Below, one piece after another: positions 43,309 to 52,303 of a DNA stretch of 64,000 nt. The stretch is from NCBI RefSeq assembly GCF_015291665.1, contig NZ_CP030048.1, positions 6,138,001 to 6,202,000 on the forward strand, read 5' to 3'. Within the stretch, counting starts at the first letter, position 1; each line of letters starts with the position of its first letter. A program made the position numbers and the translations under genes. Origin of the DNA: Bradyrhizobium sp. CCBAU 53338 (GTDB lineage: Bacteria; Pseudomonadota; Alphaproteobacteria; Rhizobiales; Xanthobacteraceae). Below the pieces are notes generated by a model. The model did no database searches. It was given only the letters and a program-made list of their open reading frames with translations, and was not told where the DNA came from.

Positions 43309-44778
43309 ATGACTTTGCCGATGAGCTGGAACGAATGGACGCAGCACGATGGCGTCGGACTTGCGGCACGGGTCCGCAAGGGCGAGCTGACGGCGAAGGA
43401 ACTGGCACGTCAGGCCGCGGCTGCCGTCGCCAAGGTCAATCCGACGCTGTCGGGCGTGGTCGAGCTGTTCGACGACGTGATCGCCGACCCAGCCAAGGAC
43501 GGCGCCAATCTCGCAGGCCCCTTCGCGGGCCTGCCCTTCCTGATGAAGGATCTCGGTCCGACCATGAAGGGCCGGCTCCAGGAGATGGGCTCGCTGTTGA
43601 TGCGCGGCAATCGCGCCGCGGCCGACACGTTCCTCACAGGCAAATTCCGCCAGGCAGGACTCAATCTGATCGGACGTACCACGACGCCGGAATTCGGCGT
43701 GTGCAGTTCGGCCGACAATCCCGCCGTCTATGTCACCCGCAACCCCTGGAATACCGACTACACCACCTGCGGCTCGTCGGCGGGAAGTGCTGCGATGGTC
43801 GCCGCCGGCGTGGTGCCGATCGCGCACGCGACCGACGGCGGCGGCTCGATCCGCATTCCCGCCGGGGTCAACGGCAATATCGGATTGAAGGTCTCGCGCG
43901 GCGTGTTCTCGCTGGCGCCGCACATGTCCGACCTCACCGGCCTCGTCTCGATCCAGGGCTGCCAGTCACGCACGGTGCGCGACACCGCGGCTTTCGTCGA
44001 TCATGCCCGCGGGCCGGCGCCCGGCGAGTTCATGCCGTTCTGGACCACGGCGCAGCCTTACAGCGAGATGATCAAGCGCGATCCATCGAAGCTGCGCATC
44101 GCGCTGTCGCACAGCTGGGGCGATTACACCGCAACGCCCGAGATCGCCGCCGAGCTGGAGAAGACCGGCCGCTTCCTCGAAGGCCTCAGCCACCAGGTCG
44201 ACTATGCGTTGCCCGAGCTCGATTTCCGCGCCGCCTTCGCGGCGCAGACCACCTGCTACATCTCGAATTTTTCGGTCGTGATCTCCAACATGCTGGCCGC
44301 GCGCGGGCTGGAGCGGCCGCCGGAAGATCTGATCGAGCCGATGAACATCCGGATCTGGGAAGCCGGGCTTCACACCAGCTTCGCCGATCGGGCGAAGATG
44401 CAGGCCGTGTTCAACACGACCTCGCGCGGCTTCGGCAGCTTCTTCGAGCAGTGGGACGTGATCCTGACGCCGATCACCGCGCTGCCGACGCCGAAGGTCG
44501 GCACGAAGCAATATCTCACCATCTCCGACAATCCCGACGTGCTCGACTGGTTCGGCAATCTCTGGCGCTTCTTCGCCTTCACCCCGCTCGCCAATCTCTG
44601 CGGCATGCCGGCGATCTCGATGCCGATGGCGAGCCAGGATCACGGCCTGCCGCTCGGCATCCAGGCCATTGCCAAGCAGGCCAATGACGGCCTGCTGCTG
44701 CAACTCGCCGCCCAGATCGAACGCGCGCTGGACGGCAAGTGGAACGGCGGCAAGAAGCCGAAGGTGCATGCCGGCTGA
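43309..44778 (+). CDS. Amidase signature family hydrolase
   Basis: A 489-residue amidase: Lys80 in GLPFLMKDLGP, the cis-Ser in TTCGSSAGSAAMVAAG and the nucleophile Ser180 in ATDGGGSIRIPA form the Ser-cis-Ser-Lys triad. ATG 43309 is chosen because AAGGGGA lies 10 nt upstream; the frame could start at a TTG 14 codons earlier. It is encoded just after the cyanuric acid hydrolase-family gene, so it could cut an open-chain product of that enzyme (a carboxybiuret/biuret-like compound or a ureido acid), but amidase specificity is not predictable from sequence. Confidence 0.9.
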   Translation: MTLPMSWNEWTQHDGVGLAARVRKGELTAKELARQAAAAVAKVNPTLSGVVELFDDVIADPAKDGANLAGPFAGLPFLMKDLGPTMKGRLQEMGSLLMRGNRAAADTFLTGKFRQAGLNLIGRTTTPEFGVCSSADNPAVYVTRNPWNTDYTTCGSSAGSAAMVAAGVVPIAHATDGGGSIRIPAGVNGNIGLKVSRGVFSLAPHMSDLTGLVSIQGCQSRTVRDTAAFVDHARGPAPGEFMPFWTTAQPYSEMIKRDPSKLRIALSHSWGDYTATPEIAAELEKTGRFLEGLSHQVDYALPELDFRAAFAAQTTCYISNFSVVISNMLAARGLERPPEDLIEPMNIRIWEAGLHTSFADRAKMQAVFNTTSRGFGSFFEQWDVILTPITALPTPKVGTKQYLTISDNPDVLDWFGNLWRFFAFTPLANLCGMPAISMPMASQDHGLPLGIQAIAKQANDGLLLQLAAQIERALDGKWNGGKKPKVHAG

Positions 44779-44863
44779 AGTGTCGCGGCGGTGTCTCAGA
44801 CCCTCATTGTGAGCAGCGCCGCCTCGCGGCGCGTGTCGAACCACGCAGGCCCGCCTGCGCGCC

Positions 44864-45181
44864 TCAGTTCTTCACCGCAGGGATCGCCTCCTCCGGCTGC
44901 TGCTGTCCGAGCTTGAGTATCGCCAGCGCCTTGTCGAGTGCTTCGCGCAAGGCGAGCGCCGCGGCCGGACTGCAGCGCAGATGCGCGGTCTGGACCACGT
45001 CGACCCTGACGGCGGCACCGATGGGCATCAAGAGGTTGGCGGCGAGCTCGATCTGGATCGCGCCATTGTGATGGCCGAAGCAGGACGCGCCGTCGAAATA
45101 GATGATCGGCGCCCGCTCCGAGCTCGAGACGGAAATGGTGACGGGCCCCTGGTTGGCGGCGGGTGTTTCGGGGTCAGCCAT
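44864..45181 (-). CDS. Hypothetical protein, 105 aa
   Basis: A small protein started at ATG 45181, with GAGGAG 7 nt upstream. The core reads IIYFDGASCFGHHNGAIQIELAANLL and ends in an Ala-rich helix SPAAALALREALDKALAIL. It has the size and arrangement of small bacterial proteins resembling DUF3467, but I do not claim membership. Convergent to the amidase gene and divergent from the thioesterase gene. Function unknown. Confidence 0.78.
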   Translation of the reverse strand: MADPETPAANQGPVTISVSSSERAPIIYFDGASCFGHHNGAIQIELAANLLMPIGAAVRVDVVQTAHLRCSPAAALALREALDKALAILKLGQQQPEEAIPAVKN

Positions 45182-45324
45182 GGAATACTCCTCGCGGGCA
45201 GTGAAGCGCCCACCATCGTTGCTTCGGCCTGATCTGTCGAGGCCAAACCAGCCTTGCAAACCCGCCGTACGACGATGCATGCGGGGTTTTTGCGCGGCGG
45301 CCGACACTGGTCTAGAACATCGTC

Positions 45325-46233
45325 ATGTCCAACCTGTCGACCACACGTCCGTTCGAGGAACTTGCCGAGGCCATCAAAGGCCGCCGTTCCGATTACGGCC
45401 ATATCAGCGGGCTCCAGCTCGACCGGTTCGCACCGGGCGAGGCCTGGTCTAGCCTGCCCTACCGCCCCGTCTTCGTCGGCGACACCGAGACCGGCGTGCT
45501 GCATGGCGGCGTCGTGACCGCGATGCTGGACGAAAGCTGCGGCATGGCCGTACAGCTCGCGCTTGACGGCACCAGCGCGATCGCGACGCTCGATTTGCGC
45601 ATCGACTACCAGAAGCCGGCGACGCCCGGGCTCGCCATCAAGGCGCATTCGATCTGCTACCGCACGACCCGCTCGATCGCCTTCGTGCGCTCCACGGCCT
45701 ATCAGGAGTCGGAGGACGATCCGGTGGCGACCGCGACCGCCTGCTTCATGATCGCGGCCAATCGCACCAACATGCTCGCTGACCGCAGGATGGACTCGCG
45801 CAGCATTCCAACGCTGGAGGCGCCTGACGATCCGCACGGCCCGTTCGCCAACAGCCCGTTCGCGCGCGCCCTCGGCATTCGCGTCAATGACGACGGCACG
45901 CTGACGATGCCGTTCTCGCCAAAGATCATCGGCAATCCGATCCTGCCCGCGATCCATGGCGGCATGACCGGCGCCTTCCTCGAGACGACGGCTATCCTCG
46001 GCGTGCGGCGCGAGCTCGGGATCGCCACGCTGCCGAAGCCGATCGGCCTCACCGTCAACTACCTGCGCTCCGGCCGCGCGCTGGATACCATTGCCAATGT
46101 CTCGATCGTGAAACAGGGCCGGCGTATCGTCGCCTTCGAGGCACGCGCCTGGCAGGACGATCCGGACAAGCCGATCGCCTCCGCCTTCGGCCATTTCATG
46201 CTGCGCCCGACGCCGGGAAACGACGAGGAATAG
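45325..46233 (+). CDS. Double hot-dog (PaaI-type) thioesterase
   Basis: A 302-residue tandem hot-dog protein. First half: GVLHGGVVTAMLDESCGMA (HGG motif plus the Asp/Glu helix) and ATLDLRIDYQKPATPG; second half: PAIHGGMTGAFLETTAIL, then PIGLTVNYLRSGRA. Both halves look like PaaI-type acyl-CoA thioesterases fused in one chain, so it may act as a pseudo-tetramer with two sites. Acyl-CoA substrate unknown, cytosolic. Confidence 0.9.
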   Translation: MSNLSTTRPFEELAEAIKGRRSDYGHISGLQLDRFAPGEAWSSLPYRPVFVGDTETGVLHGGVVTAMLDESCGMAVQLALDGTSAIATLDLRIDYQKPATPGLAIKAHSICYRTTRSIAFVRSTAYQESEDDPVATATACFMIAANRTNMLADRRMDSRSIPTLEAPDDPHGPFANSPFARALGIRVNDDGTLTMPFSPKIIGNPILPAIHGGMTGAFLETTAILGVRRELGIATLPKPIGLTVNYLRSGRALDTIANVSIVKQGRRIVAFEARAWQDDPDKPIASAFGHFMLRPTPGNDEE

Positions 46234-46326
46234 GCGTATTTTGCTTGACGGCACGGGCTTGACGTCGAAGGCTCGACGCCGAAGGCTTGGAACTCACCAT
46301 AGCCCATTCCCGCGAGAGGTATTCGG

Positions 46327-46692
46327 TTGCGGCATCCGATCGACATCATCGCCATGTTTGCCGCCATCTGGCTGTTGGTGTCGATGGTGCTCGACGCGCT
46401 GACACCGAAGGAGCTGACGGCGGTGTTGATCGCCATCGCGATCGGGCCTGCCGTAGTCATCACCGCCGTGTTCTACTATCTGCGCTGCCCGCGCACGGAT
46501 TTCGCGGTGATGTTCGCGGCGCTCTGGTTGATCTCCGACATCGCCATCGCCTTCATCTCGCCGAACGGACTGCCGCACTGGCTGATCGCGCTCGGCTTCG
46601 TGCCCGCCGCACTCATCGGCACCGTGCTGCACTGGCAGCGCTTCCAGCGCCGCCACGAGCGCTTGCCCGTACCGTCGGCGAAGCGCAGCTAG
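46327..46692 (+). CDS. Small multi-span membrane protein, function unknown
   Basis: A 121-residue hydrophobic protein with about four predicted membrane helices (IIAMFAAIWLLVSMVLDAL, TAVLIAIAIGPAVVITAVFYY, DFAVMFAALWLISDIAIAFI and WLIALGFVPAALIGTVLHW) and a basic tail. The start is TTG 46327, with GAGAGG upstream; ATG 46354 is the alternative and would trim nine residues. No recognised family. It is 93 nt beyond the thioesterase gene. Confidence 0.68.
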   Translation: MRHPIDIIAMFAAIWLLVSMVLDALTPKELTAVLIAIAIGPAVVITAVFYYLRCPRTDFAVMFAALWLISDIAIAFISPNGLPHWLIALGFVPAALIGTVLHWQRFQRRHERLPVPSAKRS

Positions 46693-46811
46693 CGCGATAG
46701 CAGATTGGTCCTGGCGAGATCGATCACCTCGTCGCCACGGCCGCTCATCACGGAATTCGCATCGCGATCGCCAGCACGGGAACGCGGCGGCGCAGCGGCT
46801 CGGTTGCCACC

Positions 46812-47444
46812 TCAGTCTTTCACAATCGCCCGGTCATAGGCCTCGATCGTCGCCTTCGCGCGCGCCGCGACATCGCTGGCCGACATGCCGGGCTTGTAGA
46901 GGCTGGAGCCGAGCCCGAACGCGGTGACGCCGCCCTTGATGTACTCGGCAAAATTCTGATCGGAGACGCCGCCGACGGCGGCGATCATCACGCCGGCCGG
47001 CAGGATCGCGCGGATCGCGGCAATGCCGGACGCGCCCAACACGCTCGCCGGAAAGAACTTCAGGCCAGATGCGCCGGAGCGCGCCGCAAGCAGCGCTTCG
47101 GTCGGCGAGAACACGCCCGGCAGTGTCACCATCGCGTGCCGATGCGCGCGCGCCAGCACCTCGACATCGACATTCGGCGAGACCATCAGCCTGCCGCCGA
47201 CGTCGTTGAGACGATCGACGTCCGCCGCGGTCAGCACGGTCCCGGCGCCGATCAGCACGCCCGAGGGCGCGAGCTTCGCCGCAAGGCCGATCGAGCGGAA
47301 CGGATCCGGCGAGTTCAGCGGGATCTCGATCGCGGTCATGCCGGCTTCGATCAGCACGCCGACGATGGCCTCGGTCTCCTCCGGCTTGACGCCGCGCAGG
47401 ATCGCGACGAGGGGGCGCTTCATCGACGGAAAGGGAACGCTCAT
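46812..47444 (-). CDS. dgoA: 2-dehydro-3-deoxy-6-phosphogalactonate aldolase
   Basis: A 210-residue KDPG/KDPGal aldolase: catalytic Lys129 in GASGLKFFPAS, Glu40 in TAIEIPLNSP and Arg17 in AILRGVKPEE, with the AAVGGVSDQNF phosphate-binding turn. It cleaves the phosphorylated 2-keto-3-deoxy sugar to pyruvate and glyceraldehyde-3-phosphate. It follows the kinase gene by 13 nt, so the galactonate assignment comes from the pair. Start ATG 47444 rather than the longer frame. Confidence 0.93.
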   Translation of the reverse strand: MSVPFPSMKRPLVAILRGVKPEETEAIVGVLIEAGMTAIEIPLNSPDPFRSIGLAAKLAPSGVLIGAGTVLTAADVDRLNDVGGRLMVSPNVDVEVLARAHRHAMVTLPGVFSPTEALLAARSGASGLKFFPASVLGASGIAAIRAILPAGVMIAAVGGVSDQNFAEYIKGGVTAFGLGSSLYKPGMSASDVAARAKATIEAYDRAIVKD

Positions 47445-47457
47445 CTCAAAAATCCTC

Positions 47458-48372
47458 TCACTTCGTCCAGATCGCCGCAGCCGCCATCGACAGGCCGCGA
47501 CGCACCGCTTCGTCGGCATCGATCGGGCTCACGTCGACCTTCAGCGCATCGAAAGCCTGCCTATACAGAGCCGCAAGCCGACCCGACGCAATCAGCGTGA
47601 TGCCAGTCTTGGGTACGCTGCCGGACAGGCCCGCCGCGAGCTCCGCACCGATCAACGTACCCGACAACGTCTCGCGCGCCGCAGCCGGCGTGCCGCCGAA
47701 CAGCAGTTGGCGCGACCGCGCGGTGAACAGGAGATTGGCGGCGAAGGCCGGCGCCCCGAACGCGGCTTTCACGGCTGCCTTGAAGCTCGCGACATCCTCG
47801 GCCTCATCGGCGCCGGCGACCGCGAGCGACAGGATCGTCTCGCGCGAGACGACGCTGAACAGCTCGCCGGTCATGAAGGTCGAGAAATGCGTAACCGTGC
47901 CGTCCTTGACCCGCACCCATTTCGAATGGGTGCCGGGCATGCAGACCAGCGCCTCGCCCGCAGCGTCCAGGCCGAGCGCGCCGAGCAATTGCGTCTCCTC
48001 GCCACGCATCACGTCCGGCGCTTTTGAGTCGCGCTGCGCGATGCCGGGGAGGATGCGGATGTCGCGTGCCTCGCCCGACACGCGGGCGGCCTGCTTCAGG
48101 ACCGCCGACAACGGCGCCGGCGTGTCGACATAGCCGGCCTCGACCCAGCCGGTCTTGGCCCCGGCCATACCGCAGACCAGAACCGGCAGATGATCGGGCG
48201 CTTGAACCGCGGCAAGGTGGGATTGCAGCACGCCGCGGAAGCCGGCCTTCGCCGCCGCCAGCATGCCCTCGTCGCTGCGACGCTCGGCCAGCACGTGGCC
48301 GGTGCGATCGACCAGCCAGAGCCGAAAGCTGCTGGTGCCCCAGTCCACCGCGACAAAAGCGGGATCGGTCAT
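47458..48372 (-). CDS. dgoK: 2-dehydro-3-deoxygalactonokinase
   Basis: A 304-residue sugar kinase of the DgoK family: FVAVDWGTSSFRLWLVD is the phosphate-1 motif, GMAGAKTGWVEAGYVDTP, and the LVCMPGTHSKWVRVKDG signature (GTHSKW is diagnostic of the family). It phosphorylates 2-keto-3-deoxygalactonate before aldol cleavage by the downstream dgoA product. Divergent from the LLM monooxygenase gene, sharing the 219-nt spacer that contains a sigma-54 promoter directed the other way. Confidence 0.93.
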   Translation of the reverse strand: MTDPAFVAVDWGTSSFRLWLVDRTGHVLAERRSDEGMLAAAKAGFRGVLQSHLAAVQAPDHLPVLVCGMAGAKTGWVEAGYVDTPAPLSAVLKQAARVSGEARDIRILPGIAQRDSKAPDVMRGEETQLLGALGLDAAGEALVCMPGTHSKWVRVKDGTVTHFSTFMTGELFSVVSRETILSLAVAGADEAEDVASFKAAVKAAFGAPAFAANLLFTARSRQLLFGGTPAAARETLSGTLIGAELAAGLSGSVPKTGITLIASGRLAALYRQAFDALKVDVSPIDADEAVRRGLSMAAAAIWTK

Positions 48373-48407
48373 GTCGAAGCGTATCCTCGTCTCACGGCCA
48401 AGACGCC

Positions 48408-48425
48408 GTCTCGCGACAATGAGAC
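48408..48425. promoter_or_regulatory. Candidate upstream activator site for the sigma-54 promoter
   Basis: GTCTC (48408-48412), an 8-nt spacer GCGACAAT, GAGAC (48421-48425) form an inverted repeat about 85 nt before the -24 element; a further GTCTC lies at 48389-48393. This is the distance at which sigma-54 activators usually bind. Confidence 0.4.
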
Positions 48426-48510
48426 GAAGCGCCAGCAAATCCGCCCCGGGATATCGGCAATTGCCGCCCCGAACCAGCGTTTTCTCGCGGGGTCCGGGCG
48501 CAAGGCGCGC

Positions 48511-48525
48511 TGGCACACGGCTTGC
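48511..48525 (+). promoter_or_regulatory. Sigma-54 (-24/-12) promoter
   Basis: TGGCAC (48511-48516), 5 nt ACGGC, TTGC (48522-48525): this matches the -24/-12 consensus TGGCAC-N5-TTGC exactly. It is 66 nt ahead of the LLM monooxygenase start, pointed towards it, and an AcoR-type sigma-54 activator is encoded at 50358-52223. Confidence 0.82.
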
Positions 48526-48591
48526 TGAAGCTGTTCCTGTTCACGTCCCCGAACGCGCAGCAAGACGCGTCAACATCAGATGAGGAAACCC

Positions 48592-49689
48592 ATGGAGATC
48601 GGCTATTTCACGATGCCTTCGCATCCGCCGGAGTGCGGCCTGAAGGAAGGACACGACTGGGACCTTCAGGTCCTGCGCTGGCTCGACGAGCTCGGCTATC
48701 AGGAAGCCTGGATCGGTGAGCACCACACGGCGCCCTGGGAACCCAATCCCACGCCGGACCTGCTGATCGCGCAGGCCCTGATGCAGACCAAGCGTTTGCG
48801 CATCGGACCGGGCGGCTTCCTGCTGCCCTATCATCACCCCGCCGAGCTCGCCAACCGCGTCGCGATGCTGGACCATCTCTCCGAGGGCCGGCTCAACTTC
48901 GGCGTCGCGGCCTCGGGCTTGCCGAGCGACTGGGCGATGTTCAACGTCGACGGCATGAGCGGCCAGAACCGCGACATGACGCGCGAGGCGCTGGAGATCA
49001 TCCTGAAGCTTTGGTCCGATCCGGCGCCCTTCACCTACAAGGGCAAGTTCTGGACGGTGACCAAGCCGGACACGATGTTCGACTTCCTCAAGCCACACAT
49101 CAAGCCGCTCCAGGCGCCGCATCCGCCGATCGGCGTTGCCGGGCTCTCGAAGAACTCGGACACGCTGAAGCTCGCGGGCGAGCGCGGCTTCATCCCGATG
49201 AGCCTCAACCTCAACCCGGCCTATGTCGGCAGCCATTGGGACTCGGTCGAGATCGGCGCCGCCAAGACCGGGCGCAAGCCGAACCGCGCGGACTGGCGGC
49301 TGGTGCGCGAGGTCTTCGTCGCCGACACTGAGGAAGAGGCCTGGAAGCTCTCGACCGGCGACATGATGGGCCGGATGATGAGCGAATACTTCCTGCCGCT
49401 GCTCGGCCATTTCGGCTTCAAGGACTATCTGAAGCATGCCCCTGACGTGCCCGACAGCGACGTGACGGTCGAATATTGCGCCAAGCGGAACTGGATCGTC
49501 GGCTCGCCAACGACGGTCGCCGAGAAGATCGAGAAGATCTACGACGAGGTCGGCGGCTTCGGCGTACTCTGCGTGTTCGGCTTCGATTACAAGCACAAGC
49601 CGGAGGCCTGGCACCACTCGCTCGCGCTGCTCAAGAACGAGGTGATGCCGCGGCTGAAGCATCTCGGCTCCGCGAAGAAGGCGGCTTGA
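48592..49689 (+). CDS. LLM-class flavin-dependent monooxygenase
   Basis: A 365-residue luciferase-like monooxygenase: MEIGYFTMPSHPPE start, LGYQEAWIGEHHTAPWEP with the His pair, GPGGFLLPYHHPAELANRVAMLDHLSEGR and the ASGLPSDWAMFN loop. Such enzymes use reduced FMN and O2 to oxygenate a substrate (terpene, ketone, sulfonate or hydrocarbon). ATG 48592 with GAGGAAA 4-8 nt upstream is preferred to ATG 48580, which overlaps that ribosome site. A flavin reductase gene follows, and a sigma-54 promoter precedes it. Confidence 0.9.
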   Translation: MEIGYFTMPSHPPECGLKEGHDWDLQVLRWLDELGYQEAWIGEHHTAPWEPNPTPDLLIAQALMQTKRLRIGPGGFLLPYHHPAELANRVAMLDHLSEGRLNFGVAASGLPSDWAMFNVDGMSGQNRDMTREALEIILKLWSDPAPFTYKGKFWTVTKPDTMFDFLKPHIKPLQAPHPPIGVAGLSKNSDTLKLAGERGFIPMSLNLNPAYVGSHWDSVEIGAAKTGRKPNRADWRLVREVFVADTEEEAWKLSTGDMMGRMMSEYFLPLLGHFGFKDYLKHAPDVPDSDVTVEYCAKRNWIVGSPTTVAEKIEKIYDEVGGFGVLCVFGFDYKHKPEAWHHSLALLKNEVMPRLKHLGSAKKAA

Positions 49690-49697
49690 CCTGATAC

Positions 49698-49723
49698 GGG
49701 TGCGGCGCGAACCTGCCGCACCC
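49698..49723 (+). terminator. Intercistronic hairpin
   Basis: GGGTGCGGC (49698-49706), loop of 8, GCCGCACCC (49715-49723), followed by a TTTT run. It lies between the monooxygenase stop and the flavin reductase start and may act as attenuator or mRNA stabiliser within an operon. Confidence 0.55.
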
Positions 49724-49746
49724 GCCACTGTTTTGGAGATGTCCGC

Positions 49747-50301
49747 GTGAGCGTCGACGCAAAGGATTTCAAGCAGGCGATGCGCCAATGCGCCGGCGCG
49801 GTCGCGCTGGTCACTGTCGGCGCCGAGCACGGCAAGCGCACCGGGTTGACGGTGACGTCGGCCTGCTCGCTGTCGGACAATCCACCGTCGCTGATCGTCT
49901 GCGTCAACCGCAACGCCAGCGCCCACGCCCGCATCCGCGAGGAAGGCGCCTTCGCGATCAACTTCCTGCACGAGGATCACGCCCTGCTGGCGCTGACCTT
50001 CAGCGGCCAGAAGGGCGTCAACGGCGACGACCGCTTTGCCTTCGGCCAGTGGACGCGCGGGGTCACCGGCGCGCCCGTGCTGACGGATGCGGTCGCCGCA
50101 TTCGATTGCGTGCTGGCGCAGGAGTTCGAAACCAAGACGCACTCGATCTTCGTCGGCGAAGTCCGCGGCGCGACGCATTCGGCGACCACCGCACCACTGG
50201 TGTACCTGCGCAGCAGCTTCCACACGCCGCAGGAAATCCGCGAGACCGTTTCAGTCGGCGATCTCGATTCGCGGCATTTGAGCTGGACTGATTTTTCGTA
50301 G
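49747..50301 (+). CDS. Flavin reductase (DIM6/NTAB family) partner of the LLM monooxygenase
   Basis: A 184-residue flavin reductase: GAVALVTVGAEHGKRTGLTV, SDNPPSLIVCVNRNASAHARI and the end DLDSRHLSW. It binds FMN and NAD(P)H and supplies reduced flavin to two-component monooxygenases. It begins at GTG 49747 with GGAG upstream and is the obvious partner for the monooxygenase 57 nt upstream. Confidence 0.92.
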   Translation: MSVDAKDFKQAMRQCAGAVALVTVGAEHGKRTGLTVTSACSLSDNPPSLIVCVNRNASAHARIREEGAFAINFLHEDHALLALTFSGQKGVNGDDRFAFGQWTRGVTGAPVLTDAVAAFDCVLAQEFETKTHSIFVGEVRGATHSATTAPLVYLRSSFHTPQEIRETVSVGDLDSRHLSWTDFS

Positions 50302-50321
50302 GAGGCATCGGCGGTGACTTT

Positions 50322-50344
50322 CCTTCTCCCCTTGTGGGAGAAGG
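50322..50344. terminator. Bidirectional terminator hairpin between convergent genes
   Basis: CCTTCTCCC (50322-50330), loop CTTGT, GGGAGAAGG (50336-50344), a perfect 9-bp stem in the gap between the flavin reductase and the sigma-54 activator genes. Confidence 0.7.
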
Positions 50345-50357
50345 GAAGAGACAGGCG

Positions 50358-52223
<1,866 letters not shown>

Positions 52224-52303
52224 CCTGTATTATGATGCAAAGTCTGGCACCACAGGCGGGGATGTCAATCGGGAACCGGGTCGCGGCTATTGCTGCACCG
52301 CCC

